Shown one piece after another: positions 44,791 through 53,033 of a stretch of DNA of 64,000 nucleotides. Every line of letters begins with the position of its first letter. The first letter of the stretch is position 1. The notes under the pieces were generated by a model that made no database searches, was not told where the DNA came from, and was given only the letters and a program-made list of their open reading frames with translations. The DNA is from Treponema sp. (GTDB taxonomy: Bacteria; Spirochaetota; Spirochaetia; Treponematales; Treponemataceae), in assembly GCA_024402535.1 (NCBI GenBank), contig JAKSTN010000001.1, positions 62,001 to 126,000 on the forward strand, given 5' to 3'. A program made the translations under genes and the position numbers.

Positions 44791-45507
44791 ATGGCAAATA
44801 TCCTGGTGGTGGGTAAGGATTTACCCGAATCTGAAAGTTTATTAAAAAGTTTTGAACTGCAGGGACACAAAATCTTTGCAACAGCAAATTCCGACATTTC
44901 AATCGATAACGAAAATATTTTCACTTTTTCATGGAATAAAGCTTCTTCCATTTCTGCAAAAACCCTGCTGATTCAGGCCGAAGCAAAACTGGTAAAGATT
45001 GACCGCGTCCTGATTATTTTTGACAGTCCGTCTTTCGCAAAAAAATTTGAAAGCGATAAAATTGAAGACTGTACTCAGGCCATTGAAAACATGATTTCAG
45101 GCTACATGTATTTCTGTCACACACTGCTTGGACGCCTTGCTCAGAAAACAAAAAAAGTAAGTGTTGGATTTTACCTTAGAAGCGCACCTTCAAAAGCCGA
45201 CATTATTTCTGCAAAGGCAATTACACAGGCACCATGCACAAACAACGTTTCTGTTGCTCAGTCTGCCTTCAAAGCTATGGCAGAAAACTTCTGCGCTTCA
45301 CTTTCAGAACTCCCTGAAGTTTCAGTATTCCTTGTAAACTCAGAACCAGGAAACGACCTGTACGCCAGCGACCGCGAAACCGGCGTCTGGCTCTTGAACT
45401 ATTTTGATGCACTTGAAAAATTAAAGAACAAGCCTTCTGCAAAGCAGGCTTTAACATGGATAAAAGCCGGCAGCAAAATGCCAGGCGGCTTCGGCTTGTT
45501 CAAGTAA
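44791..45507 (+). CDS. Rossmann-like protein, degenerate SDR type, function unknown
   Basis: A 238-residue protein that opens like a Rossmann-fold NAD(P)-binding protein (ANILVVGKDLPESESLLKSF, HKIFATANSD), with no clear Gly-rich loop and no YxxxK catalytic motif. A later region (ENMISGYMYFCHTLLGRLA and VSVGFYLRSAP) fits the helices and strands of short-chain dehydrogenases, so it may be an inactive or divergent SDR. The sequence is followed by one copy of the GC-rich repeat. The start is leaderless (TATATT 6 nt upstream). Confidence 0.6.
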   Translation: MANILVVGKDLPESESLLKSFELQGHKIFATANSDISIDNENIFTFSWNKASSISAKTLLIQAEAKLVKIDRVLIIFDSPSFAKKFESDKIEDCTQAIENMISGYMYFCHTLLGRLAQKTKKVSVGFYLRSAPSKADIISAKAITQAPCTNNVSVAQSAFKAMAENFCASLSELPEVSVFLVNSEPGNDLYASDRETGVWLLNYFDALEKLKNKPSAKQALTWIKAGSKMPGGFGLFK

Positions 45508-45512
45508 AAAAA

Positions 45513-45590
45513 ACGGGGCGTTGCGGGGTGTCCCCGCAGAAGGGGTAGCGCGCAACAAAGTGCGCGCGTAGGGGAAGGCTTTCCCCTCTC
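45513..45590 (+). repeat. GC-rich three-hairpin dispersed repeat, copy 2
   Basis: About 78 bp directly after the preceding gene. Hairpin 1: GCGGGG/CCCCGC (45523-45537). Hairpin 2: GCGCGCA/TGCGCGC (45548-45567). Hairpin 3: GGGGAA/TTCCCC (45571-45586). Ends at the stop codon of the convergent NagZ-like gene. Confidence 0.88.
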
Positions 45591-47266
45591 TACTCTTTAC
45601 TGAATGGCAACGATGCTTCCGCCTGGAACTCGCCCGCCAGCACTGCGGCCATAGCTTCCAGTGTGTAACCACTCCAGCTGTACCCCATAAGAATGGTGTC
45701 AGCCCAGGTAAGGCGTTCCGAATAAACCGGATACATAATCGAACAGATAATCACTTTTTTTCCAAGTTTTTTTACCGACTCTGCAATACGAGCATGACGC
45801 TCGCTTCCCACAAGAACAACAATAGTATCATAACTTGAAGCAGTCTGTGGAAGATTATCAATTACCCACTGAGTCTGATTCGGCCCTGTTTCATAACTGA
45901 AACGGAATTCCCCGGAATCAGGATAACGTTTTTTCATTGCACTTAAAAATTCAGGAAGGCCGCCTACCACAAGGACACGACCTGTTGTTTCTTTCGGATG
46001 TGCCGAAGTGCCCTGATAAACTGTAATGGAACGGCATGCCTGTTCCAGGAAGAACTTATCGCCTTCACGGTCAGGAATTGCGGCATCAATGTCAGCTGCG
46101 TCCGGATAAAGCGGTGCTGCATTTCCACCTTTGAAATATTCGAGCTTTGCCTTGATTACTCTGTAAGCGGCTTCTTCAACCCGGGCGCGGAATTCAGAAT
46201 CTGAGGAAATTAGGTTCAGGTTACTTGTCCACAAAGCTTCATTCAACTTTGCAGTTGTTGAAGAAATGATGATATCGTTCCCAGCCTGAATTGCCATGCG
46301 GAATGCATTTGAAAGAGAACCTGCATACATTGTGGCGCCGTTCATCATCATATCATCTGTAATGATGAGTCCCTGGTAACCAAGCTGACCGCGAAGCAGA
46401 TCTGTCAGGAAATATTTTGAAAGGCTTGCCGGCGTTCCGCTTGGTTCAATTTTTGGAAACGAAAGGTGACCTGACATAACGGCCGGAACACCAGAATTTA
46501 TGAGATAGCGGAATGGAACCAGTTCACGATTTGTGAATGTTTCAAAGTCACATTCAATTTTTGGAAGGAAAATATGGGAATCGTTTTCTGTGTCGCCGTG
46601 ACCAGGGAAATGTTTCACTGTTGGAATAACGCCTGCGGCCATACTTCCTTTTGCCCATGCAGCTCCAAGAATTCCTGATTTTACAGGATCTTCACCGAAG
46701 GAACGGGAAGAAATAATTGTAGAGTTATGATTTGTATAAAGGTCTACAGTCGGGGCAAAGTTCATGTTGATTCCCAGGGCTTTGATTTCCCGAGAAATGT
46801 AATAGGCACTGTAATACGAGTCTGAAGGATAGCCGCTTGCCCCAATAGCCATGTTGCCCGGAGTAATGGCAGTGTCACCTTTTACATGACGAATCCATCC
46901 TCCTTCCTGGTCAGTTGCAACAAAGAGCGGAATCTGAAAACGGTTTTTTGCCGCATGCTTCTGAAGCGAAGTAATTGATTTAGCAACAAGATAAATATTG
47001 TCTGTATTCCATCCGAAAACTTTTACACTTCCAAGTCCGCGGCTAACCCAGTCAAAAAGAATCTGTTCCGGCTCTGCCCCAGCCCATCCGAACATGAGGA
47101 TCTGGGAATAAAGTTCGGTTGGAGTCATTTCACGGACAATTTCCCGGGCCAGCTGATCGTTAGGTTTGTTATCCCAGAAAGAAAGAGCTGGCAAAGTTCC
47201 CAGGCTGCAAAGTAAAGTTCCCAGAATAAAAACAGGTTTTCTAACTTTTTTAATCAAAGTAAACAT
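45590..47266 (-). CDS. Secreted GH3 beta-N-acetylhexosaminidase (NagZ type)
   Basis: A 558-residue GH3 enzyme that removes N-acetylglucosamine, as in peptidoglycan turnover or chitooligosaccharide use. The NagZ catalytic dyad motif KHFPGHGDTENDSH (His general acid) and IITDDMMMNGA (nucleophile Asp) are intact. It has a signal peptide (VFILGTLLCSLGTLPALSF) and a C-terminal 180-residue extension beyond the single-domain NagZ form, as in longer bacterial homologues. The start has only a weak ribosome-binding site. Third gene of a likely operon after HAD phosphatase and trxB (18 nt gap). Confidence 0.9.
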   Translation of the reverse strand: MFTLIKKVRKPVFILGTLLCSLGTLPALSFWDNKPNDQLAREIVREMTPTELYSQILMFGWAGAEPEQILFDWVSRGLGSVKVFGWNTDNIYLVAKSITSLQKHAAKNRFQIPLFVATDQEGGWIRHVKGDTAITPGNMAIGASGYPSDSYYSAYYISREIKALGINMNFAPTVDLYTNHNSTIISSRSFGEDPVKSGILGAAWAKGSMAAGVIPTVKHFPGHGDTENDSHIFLPKIECDFETFTNRELVPFRYLINSGVPAVMSGHLSFPKIEPSGTPASLSKYFLTDLLRGQLGYQGLIITDDMMMNGATMYAGSLSNAFRMAIQAGNDIIISSTTAKLNEALWTSNLNLISSDSEFRARVEEAAYRVIKAKLEYFKGGNAAPLYPDAADIDAAIPDREGDKFFLEQACRSITVYQGTSAHPKETTGRVLVVGGLPEFLSAMKKRYPDSGEFRFSYETGPNQTQWVIDNLPQTASSYDTIVVLVGSERHARIAESVKKLGKKVIICSIMYPVYSERLTWADTILMGYSWSGYTLEAMAAVLAGEFQAEASLPFSKE

Positions 47267-47284
47267 TCTTCTAGTTCTCTAGTT

Positions 47285-48196
47285 TTAGTTTTCGCGAATC
47301 ATTTCTGCTGCACTGTTGGCGGCAATAGCACCGTCTGAAACCGCAGTTACAATCTGGCGGAAAGGTTTTGCGCGGACATCACCGGCAACAAAAAGTCCAG
47401 GAATCATTGTCTGCATTTTTTCATCTGTAATGATGTATCCGGCTTCATCTTTTTTAAGCATATCCACCAGGTCGCTGGTTGGAGCCATTCCTGCAAAAAT
47501 GAAAACAGCATCGGCAGCAACTTCTGATTTTTCACTGGTCTGAGTATTTTTCAGAATCAGTTTTTCAACTTTCATGGTGCCGGCAATTTCTTCAATTACA
47601 GTGTTATAAACCGGCTTTACGCCAACGCTGAGCATTTTATCAACTACGGCTTTCTGAGCACGGAAAGTGTCACGGCGGTGAATAATTGAAACATCGCTGG
47701 AAAGAGTTGCAAGGTAAATTGCTTCCGAGCAGGCCGAATCTCCCCCGCCTACCACATAGATTTTTTTATTACGGAAGAAAGGTCCATCGCAGACTGCACA
47801 GTAAGAAACGCCTCGGCCTGCAAATTCTTTTTCGCCCTTGCAGCCCAGGTCCTTGTGAACAGCGCCTGTTGCAAGGCACACACATTTTGCCTGATATTCT
47901 TCTGATTTTGTTTTTACGGAAAAAAGTGCTCCAGGTTTATCTACAGAAAGTGCACGGGCAGAAACAAAAGTTGCGCCAAAAGCTTCAGCCTGACTTTTCA
48001 TATTCATGATGAAGTCAGTTCCGTTTACCATTGGAAAAACCCCAGGGTAATTTTCAAGGTCAGCAATCTGAGTTACCTGACCGCCAGGAGCGTCACCTTC
48101 AAGAACCAGTGTATTTAATCCGGCGCGGGCAGCATACTGAGCAGAAGCCAAAGCGGCTGGTCCCGATCCTATGATGATATAGTCGAAATTTTGCAT
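47285..48196 (-). CDS. trxB: Thioredoxin-disulfide reductase
   Basis: A 303-residue FAD- and NADPH-dependent enzyme that keeps thioredoxin reduced. FAD motif IIGSGPAALAS at the N-terminus, redox pair CAVCDGPFF (CxxC, about residues 136-139), NADPH motif VVGGGDSACSEA and GLFVAGDVR at the C-terminus are all present. It could feed the glutathione-peroxidase-like protein elsewhere in the window. TGAGG precedes the ATG. Sits 14 bp after the HAD gene. Confidence 0.95.
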   Translation of the reverse strand: MQNFDYIIIGSGPAALASAQYAARAGLNTLVLEGDAPGGQVTQIADLENYPGVFPMVNGTDFIMNMKSQAEAFGATFVSARALSVDKPGALFSVKTKSEEYQAKCVCLATGAVHKDLGCKGEKEFAGRGVSYCAVCDGPFFRNKKIYVVGGGDSACSEAIYLATLSSDVSIIHRRDTFRAQKAVVDKMLSVGVKPVYNTVIEEIAGTMKVEKLILKNTQTSEKSEVAADAVFIFAGMAPTSDLVDMLKKDEAGYIITDEKMQTMIPGLFVAGDVRAKPFRQIVTAVSDGAIAANSAAEMIREN

Positions 48197-48210
48197 AATG
48201 CCTCAGTATA

Positions 48211-49047
48211 TCACAAAACCCAAGTATTTACGAAGTCTGCGATGCCATCGTTGTTATTATCAAAGCGGGTAACAAAGCGGCACACATCTTTCAAATCCTC
48301 TTTGCCATTACTCATGCAGACACTGAGTTCCGCCTTGCGCATCATACTTTCATCATTGTAACTGTCACCAAAGCACATAACGTTTGCAAGACTAATTCCA
48401 AGGCGCTTTGCCAGTTCTTCCAGCGCTTCACCTTTTCCAGCATTCTTGGGCATGATTTCCAGGAAGAAAGGCTTGCTGGTAAAAATTTCTGCGCGGTCAC
48501 TGAATTTTTCCTTCAATTCTTTTTCAAAAACTTTTAGCACTTCAGGTTCACCTGGCACCAGCATCTTTGCGTGACCGCCTTTCATGAAGCCTTCAAAATC
48601 TTCTACTGCTTCCAGCTGGACTCCGCAAAGTTCTGCGTCCAGCTTTGTCCATTCATCAATGCGGTTTGAACAGATTTTATCTGGAAAATAAACCTGTGCC
48701 GGCAGGCCGCGAACTTTGCATTCGTTATAAATTTCCAGAAGGACATCTTCAGGTACCTTACGGGCAAACACCTGCTGTCTTGTGTGAAGATCAAAAATAG
48801 AAGAACCGTTCATAGCGATGATGTAACGGCCGGCTTCCATGCCCGCAATATCAAGTGTTCTCACGTGGGGAAGAATGCCGTATTCCATTCGGCCCGAGCA
48901 GAGCACAATATAAATGCCGCGGCGGGCAGCTTCTCTCAAAGCCTCCAGAGTTTTAGGAGAGATGGTACATTCGCTGTTCAGCAGAGTGTCGTCCAGGTCA
49001 AAAGCCATAAGTTTTACATCAAGATGAGATGCAGGGATTTTTTCCAT
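48211..49047 (-). CDS. Cof-type HAD-IIB phosphatase
   Basis: A 278-residue haloacid-dehalogenase phosphatase of the Cof type. Motif I AFDLDDTLLNS (nucleophile Asp), motif II VLCSGR, motif III Lys in AGKGEALEEL and motif IV CFGDSYNDESMM are seen. Substrate not known; such enzymes clean up sugar or cofactor phosphates. First of three genes with trxB and the NagZ-type gene. An AAGGA lies 12 nt before its ATG. Confidence 0.9.
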   Translation of the reverse strand: MEKIPASHLDVKLMAFDLDDTLLNSECTISPKTLEALREAARRGIYIVLCSGRMEYGILPHVRTLDIAGMEAGRYIIAMNGSSIFDLHTRQQVFARKVPEDVLLEIYNECKVRGLPAQVYFPDKICSNRIDEWTKLDAELCGVQLEAVEDFEGFMKGGHAKMLVPGEPEVLKVFEKELKEKFSDRAEIFTSKPFFLEIMPKNAGKGEALEELAKRLGISLANVMCFGDSYNDESMMRKAELSVCMSNGKEDLKDVCRFVTRFDNNNDGIADFVNTWVL

Positions 49048-49086
49048 TTCTTAATTGTCCTTAATATGTGCTATAAAACAAAAGCT

Positions 49087-49109
49087 AAAACTTACGCGGC
49101 GTAAGTTTT
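49087..49109. promoter_or_regulatory. Perfect palindrome between divergent genes
   Basis: AAAACTTACGC, one central base, GCGTAAGTTTT: a perfect 11-bp inverted repeat between the starts of the HAD phosphatase (49047, minus) and the TrmJ-like gene (49169, plus). Position favours an operator; the flanking T run would also allow a hairpin terminator, but no gene ends there. Confidence 0.55.
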
Positions 49110-49154
49110 TAGATTTAATTTTCATATCATATTAAAAATCCCTGATTTTTTCAT

Positions 49155-49160
49155 TAGAAT
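49155..49160 (+). promoter_or_regulatory. -10 box of the TrmJ-like gene, near leaderless
   Basis: TAGAAT (49155-49160) with 8 nt to the ATG at 49169; TTAAAA stands 17 nt upstream. No Shine-Dalgarno sequence. Confidence 0.4.
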
Positions 49161-49168
49161 GTAAAACT

Positions 49169-49915
49169 ATGAATACAGAAAACATTGTTATCGTTCTGGA
49201 CCATCCGGACGAAAGCCGTAACGTAGGAGCTGCCTGCCGTGCCATGGCAAACAGCGACATCAAGACATTAAGAATTGTAGGAAAAAAAGAACACTACGTC
49301 GTAGAAAAAGTTCACGTCCTTGCGATTCATGCGGCCTATATTTTTGACAATGCAGAGTTTTTTGATTCAATTACAGAAGCCACTGCTGACTGTGTCATGA
49401 GCGCCGGAACCACCCGCCGCCGTGGGCAGAAACGTAAAGGCAAACTTTTATACCCTGAAGAGTTCGCAGAAAAAGCCGGCGAGATTACAGGACAGGTCGG
49501 CGATTCCAACGGCGGCAAAGTTGCCATCGTATTCGGGAACGAACGTTCCGGACTTTCTGACGACCAGCTTTTCGAATGTACCATGGGCGTAACCATTCCA
49601 ACATCAGATGATTTCGGTTCTCTGAACCTTTCTCACGCCGTTCAGATTCTGTGCTATCACATGTTCCGGGAAAACCACAAAACTCAAAACGGATACACTC
49701 CTCTCACTTTGGACCGCCTGGACCAGACAGTAAATATAATCGCAGATGATTTACAGAAAATAGGATTTTTTAAAGTGACGGGACGGCCGGATATGGAAAA
49801 TTTCTGGCGCAGCATTTTGAGCCGTGCCGCCCTGTCCGAAGGCGAAGCTCAGTACCTTGAAAAAATCTTTAACAAAGCTGCCGGCCTTATAGGTAAAAAT
49901 ACCGCCGGCGAGTAA
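49169..49915 (+). CDS. TrmJ-type SPOUT RNA methyltransferase
   Basis: A 248-residue SPOUT-family methyltransferase of the TrmH/TrmJ group, which 2'-O-methylates tRNA (TrmJ: position 32). The three SPOUT motifs are visible: DESRNVGAACRAMAN (motif 1, catalytic Arg/Asn), VFGNERSGLS (motif 2) and SLNLSHAVQIL (motif 3). A C-terminal helical extension (about 175-248) is typical of TrmJ. The exact tRNA position cannot be read from sequence. Ends 2 bp before a strong terminator. Confidence 0.85.
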   Translation: MNTENIVIVLDHPDESRNVGAACRAMANSDIKTLRIVGKKEHYVVEKVHVLAIHAAYIFDNAEFFDSITEATADCVMSAGTTRRRGQKRKGKLLYPEEFAEKAGEITGQVGDSNGGKVAIVFGNERSGLSDDQLFECTMGVTIPTSDDFGSLNLSHAVQILCYHMFRENHKTQNGYTPLTLDRLDQTVNIIADDLQKIGFFKVTGRPDMENFWRSILSRAALSEGEAQYLEKIFNKAAGLIGKNTAGE

Positions 49916-49916
49916 C

Positions 49917-49947
49917 AAAAAAGGGTGCACAAAGTGCACCCTTTTTT
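49917..49947. terminator. Bidirectional intrinsic terminator
   Basis: AAAAAAGGGTGCAC, loop AAA, GTGCACCCTTTTTT: a perfect hairpin with A and T tracts, serving the TrmJ-like gene (plus) and the WecG-type gene (minus). Confidence 0.95.
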
Positions 49948-49948
49948 G

Positions 49949-50683
49949 TTACTTCTTACGAATCTTGTACCACAGCAATACCAGGTTGTACCACAGGTAT
50001 GGGAAAATCAGGAAAATTTTGAAAGGGTTATGAAGCAGTTCAATGTACATTTCATGACCGCGTTCAAAGATTTTTGGATTCACACGCTGAATGCGGGAAC
50101 TGAAAATTCCAAAGGCATCCCTGTAATAAAGGAAGATGCTGGAAGCAAACTGATTTTTTCTATGGAATGACCACAGATCTTTTTCCTTAATTCCTTCGCT
50201 TACAAGTACCAGACTTGGCTGTGCTTTATAAATTGCCTGAATTACATCGGCTTCAGCATTCTTAGAAAAATAACCTACACAGCGACCAACAATATGAAGG
50301 TCAGGGTAAGTTGATTTCAAATTGCTTTCTGCCTGAAGCAGAGTCTTTCTGTTTCCGCCCAAAAGATAAAGACTCTTAAAATGAGATTCAAGAATAGAAA
50401 GAATCGAGATAACGGCATCAAAAGGATTATATCGTACAGGAATATCCCGCTTCAGGAATTTAGCGCCGCGAAGAATACTTTTCGAAACCGGAATAATTAA
50501 ATCTGCGCTCCGAAGAGCTTCTGCATAATCATTCTTCCGTCTAGCTTTAAGAAGATTCCAGACAGACAGGAACATAATCTGTTTTGTTCCCGGCTTTGCT
50601 AAGATTTCCAGAATTTCCTGATCCAGATTTTCAGGTCTCAGAATATCAACTGGAACGCCGCAAACATCAATTCTCTCAATCAT
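49949..50683 (-). CDS. WecG/TagA/CpsF-family glycosyltransferase
   Basis: A 244-residue member of the WecG/TagA/CpsF family (GT26), which adds N-acetylmannosamine or related sugars to a lipid-linked acceptor. Family features: SADLIIPVSKSI, the SLYLLGGNRKTLL turn with GG, and the downstream strand PSLVLVSEGIKEKDLW. The last 40 residues form an amphipathic or membrane-associated helix rich in aromatics (FLIFPYLWYNLVLLWYK), consistent with membrane attachment. Likely a surface polysaccharide or glycolipid gene, though no other such genes adjoin it. It follows rsmE by 11 bp in the ctp-rsmE-wecG order. Confidence 0.85.
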   Translation of the reverse strand: MIERIDVCGVPVDILRPENLDQEILEILAKPGTKQIMFLSVWNLLKARRKNDYAEALRSADLIIPVSKSILRGAKFLKRDIPVRYNPFDAVISILSILESHFKSLYLLGGNRKTLLQAESNLKSTYPDLHIVGRCVGYFSKNAEADVIQAIYKAQPSLVLVSEGIKEKDLWSFHRKNQFASSIFLYYRDAFGIFSSRIQRVNPKIFERGHEMYIELLHNPFKIFLIFPYLWYNLVLLWYKIRKK

Positions 50684-50694
50684 TTTATTTTTCC

Positions 50695-51507
50695 CTACCC
50701 TTTATTGCAGATAACCTGAAGAGCCGCCATTCCGTAAAGGGCAGCTGTTTCGCATCTCAATATATTTCCCTCAAAGTGACAAGGAATGAAAAGTTCATCC
50801 TGTGTCAGTTTTTCAATTTCTTCAACGCTTAGTCCGCCTTCGCTTCCGCAGACAACGGCAGCCACGTCAATTTCTCTGCCTGCCAGAACTGAATGCATTG
50901 TACGGGATTTTTCATTGCGTTCATACAATACAAACCCCTGGGCATTTTCATCAATCACTCTTTCCTTCCACATGTGACAGGCTTCTTCAATTTTTACCGG
51001 CATGTAAAGTTTTGTATCAACCGGTGATCCGCTCTGCTGCCGCGCTTCACGAATAATCTTATTCAGGCGTTCTATTTTTGCCCCATTATCCATAGCCGCA
51101 ATAGAACTTTTTTCTGTGTAATCCCCAATAACAGGAACAATTGCAGACACACCGCATTCCACAGCCTGTTTTACAATCTGTTCGAATTTCTGAATTTTTG
51201 GAAGGAACTGGAAAAGCCAGTATTCTGTTTTAAGGATTTTATTTATTTCCGAAGCTTTTACGCCACGGGTCAATTCTTTGTCTGTTACTTCAATTTCAGT
51301 TGAAGCACAAATCTGAAGTGTCAGTTTTTTAGCTTTGTCATCAGTTTCGCAGACAGTCATATTCTGAAGTTCACCGTCTGGAAGGCGGACACTTACCATA
51401 TCACCTGTGCGAACCCGCAGAACCTGTCTGAAATATTTAAAATCTTTTCCACTTAAAACAAGGTATCCATTCTTATCAGGATTAGATTCACTTATGAACT
51501 GCCGCAT
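50695..51507 (-). CDS. rsmE: 16S rRNA m3U1498 methyltransferase
   Basis: A 270-residue SPOUT-fold enzyme that methylates N3 of U1498 in 16S rRNA. An N-terminal PUA-like domain (DKNGYLVLSGKDFKYFRQVLRVR; short: YFRQVLRVRTGD) precedes the methyltransferase part with KIQKFEQIVKQAVECGV, VCGSEGGLS and the knot motif ILRCETAALYGMAALQ. The ATG directly follows the ctp stop (TAAATG), so translation is coupled. Confidence 0.93.
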   Translation of the reverse strand: MRQFISESNPDKNGYLVLSGKDFKYFRQVLRVRTGDMVSVRLPDGELQNMTVCETDDKAKKLTLQICASTEIEVTDKELTRGVKASEINKILKTEYWLFQFLPKIQKFEQIVKQAVECGVSAIVPVIGDYTEKSSIAAMDNGAKIERLNKIIREARQQSGSPVDTKLYMPVKIEEACHMWKERVIDENAQGFVLYERNEKSRTMHSVLAGREIDVAAVVCGSEGGLSVEEIEKLTQDELFIPCHFEGNILRCETAALYGMAALQVICNKG

Positions 51508-52956
51508 TTATTTTTTTTCCTCAAGCTTTACTTCGCTCTGAAGTTCCTTCAATGTCTTGGCATTTTTTACCATTGAATCAAAATCACTTCTTTCTATTAA
51601 TTCCAGAGCTTTTCCCAGCTGCAGGTCATAATCCAGATCGTAAAGAGCGGCAGGTTCTGTCTTGTTCACCTGATTACGAACCAGACGGCGCAGGAGACGT
51701 TCTTCCAAAGGATAAGTTTTTGCAAGAGTTGAAGCATAAGCTGCAATTTCTTTTTCAGTCATCTTGCCGTGCTTTGAAACATATTCTTCAATCACATTTG
51801 CCTTAACCATTTCCACATAAGCTTCTTCGGCCTCTTTTGTAAGCTCAGGATATTTTACTTCAACATCAGGCGGGATTCCGATTTTATCAATATTAGTATC
51901 ACTTGGAGTATAGTAGCGGGCCATAGTGATTTTCATTCCATCTACATCACTTAAAGGAATAACCTGCTGAACGGAACCTTTTCCGTAAGTACGTTCACCA
52001 ACCAGCAGAGCCAGGTGATTGTCTTTCAAAGCCCCGGAAAGAATTTCAGAAGCCGAAGCCGAACCACGGTTAATCAGCACAACAATAGGTTTGTTTTTTG
52101 TAGATGCGACTGTCTTATTTTTTGATGAATTGAAAACCTGATTTTCAAAAACCAGACGGCTCTTTGTAGAAACAATCGGGCCTTCGTCAATGAACTTATC
52201 AGCAATTTCAGAAACCGAAGTAATGAGTCCGCCAGGATTGTCACGGAGGTCAATAATAAGGCTTTTGTATCCTGATTTTTCAAAACTGTCCAAAGCTTCC
52301 TGAACCCGGTGAGGAGTTTCCGGAGTAAACTGAATCAGACGGACATAACCGGTTTTTCCAATCATTCCGTATTTTACAGTCGGTACTTCGATCAGGGCGC
52401 GAATCAAAGTTACGTCAAAGTTCATGTTTGCACCGCGGCGTACGGAAACTGTAACCGGTTCACCAATTTTTCCACGGAGCTTTGCCAGAACTTCATTCAT
52501 AGTCATGTCTGGAGTCGGCATTCCGTTAATGGCAGTCAGTAAATCTCCTGCCTGAATACCAGCCCTGGCACCAGGAGTATCTTCTATAGGGGAAGCAACT
52601 TCAACATAAGCAGGCTTTTCCGGAGTTGATTCTATGGCCTTTGAAATAGAAAGCCCAACGCCTCCAAAAGAACCTTCGGTGGTATCGTTCAAGTCCCGCA
52701 TATAATCTGGATCCAGGTAAAGTGTGTAAGGATCCCCGATTGCATCCAGCATACCTTTAATAGCACCTTCGTAAAGGATTTTCGGATCCAGTTCATCAAC
52801 ATAATTCTGTTCAACATAATCAAAAACAGAATTCAGTTTTTTCATGTACTGATAAGCAGAAAGCTTATTATTTTGTGTCGATGACTTTGCAAAACACTGG
52901 GTAGTACAAAGAAGCACTACAGCCGAAGCCATAATTGAACGAATCGATTTTTTCAT
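51508..52956 (-). CDS. S41 C-terminal processing protease (Ctp)
   Basis: A 482-residue periplasmic serine protease that trims C-termini of exported proteins. Order: signal peptide (MKKSIRSIMASAVVLL, cleavage near CFA), a PDZ domain (GVGLSISKAIES to ARAGIQAGDLLTAING, about 95-180) and the S41 catalytic domain with SLIIDLRDNPGG, the nucleophile region RGSASASEILSG and the general base Lys in ERTYGKGSVQQ. All active-site residues are intact. The ATG at 52956 is chosen because GGAG lies just before it; an upstream in-frame start at 52974 falls in the -10 box. Confidence 0.94.
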   Translation of the reverse strand: MKKSIRSIMASAVVLLCTTQCFAKSSTQNNKLSAYQYMKKLNSVFDYVEQNYVDELDPKILYEGAIKGMLDAIGDPYTLYLDPDYMRDLNDTTEGSFGGVGLSISKAIESTPEKPAYVEVASPIEDTPGARAGIQAGDLLTAINGMPTPDMTMNEVLAKLRGKIGEPVTVSVRRGANMNFDVTLIRALIEVPTVKYGMIGKTGYVRLIQFTPETPHRVQEALDSFEKSGYKSLIIDLRDNPGGLITSVSEIADKFIDEGPIVSTKSRLVFENQVFNSSKNKTVASTKNKPIVVLINRGSASASEILSGALKDNHLALLVGERTYGKGSVQQVIPLSDVDGMKITMARYYTPSDTNIDKIGIPPDVEVKYPELTKEAEEAYVEMVKANVIEEYVSKHGKMTEKEIAAYASTLAKTYPLEERLLRRLVRNQVNKTEPAALYDLDYDLQLGKALELIERSDFDSMVKNAKTLKELQSEVKLEEKK

Positions 52957-52964
52957 ATTTCTCC

Positions 52965-53026
52965 ATTTTATCACAGAAAATCAAAAATAAAAATGCTCTG
53001 ACAGACCCAGTGTTTTATGCTAAAAT
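52965..53026. promoter_or_regulatory. Divergent short-leader promoters of ctp and the MinD-like gene
   Basis: Minus: extended -10 TGATAAAAT (TAAAAT 52970-52965), then 8 nt to the ATG 52956, with GGAG inside those 8 nt. Plus: CTGACA (52998-53003), 17 nt, TAAAAT with extended TG (53021-53026), 7 nt, ATG 53034. Confidence 0.7.
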
Positions 53027-53033
53027 ATTCCTT

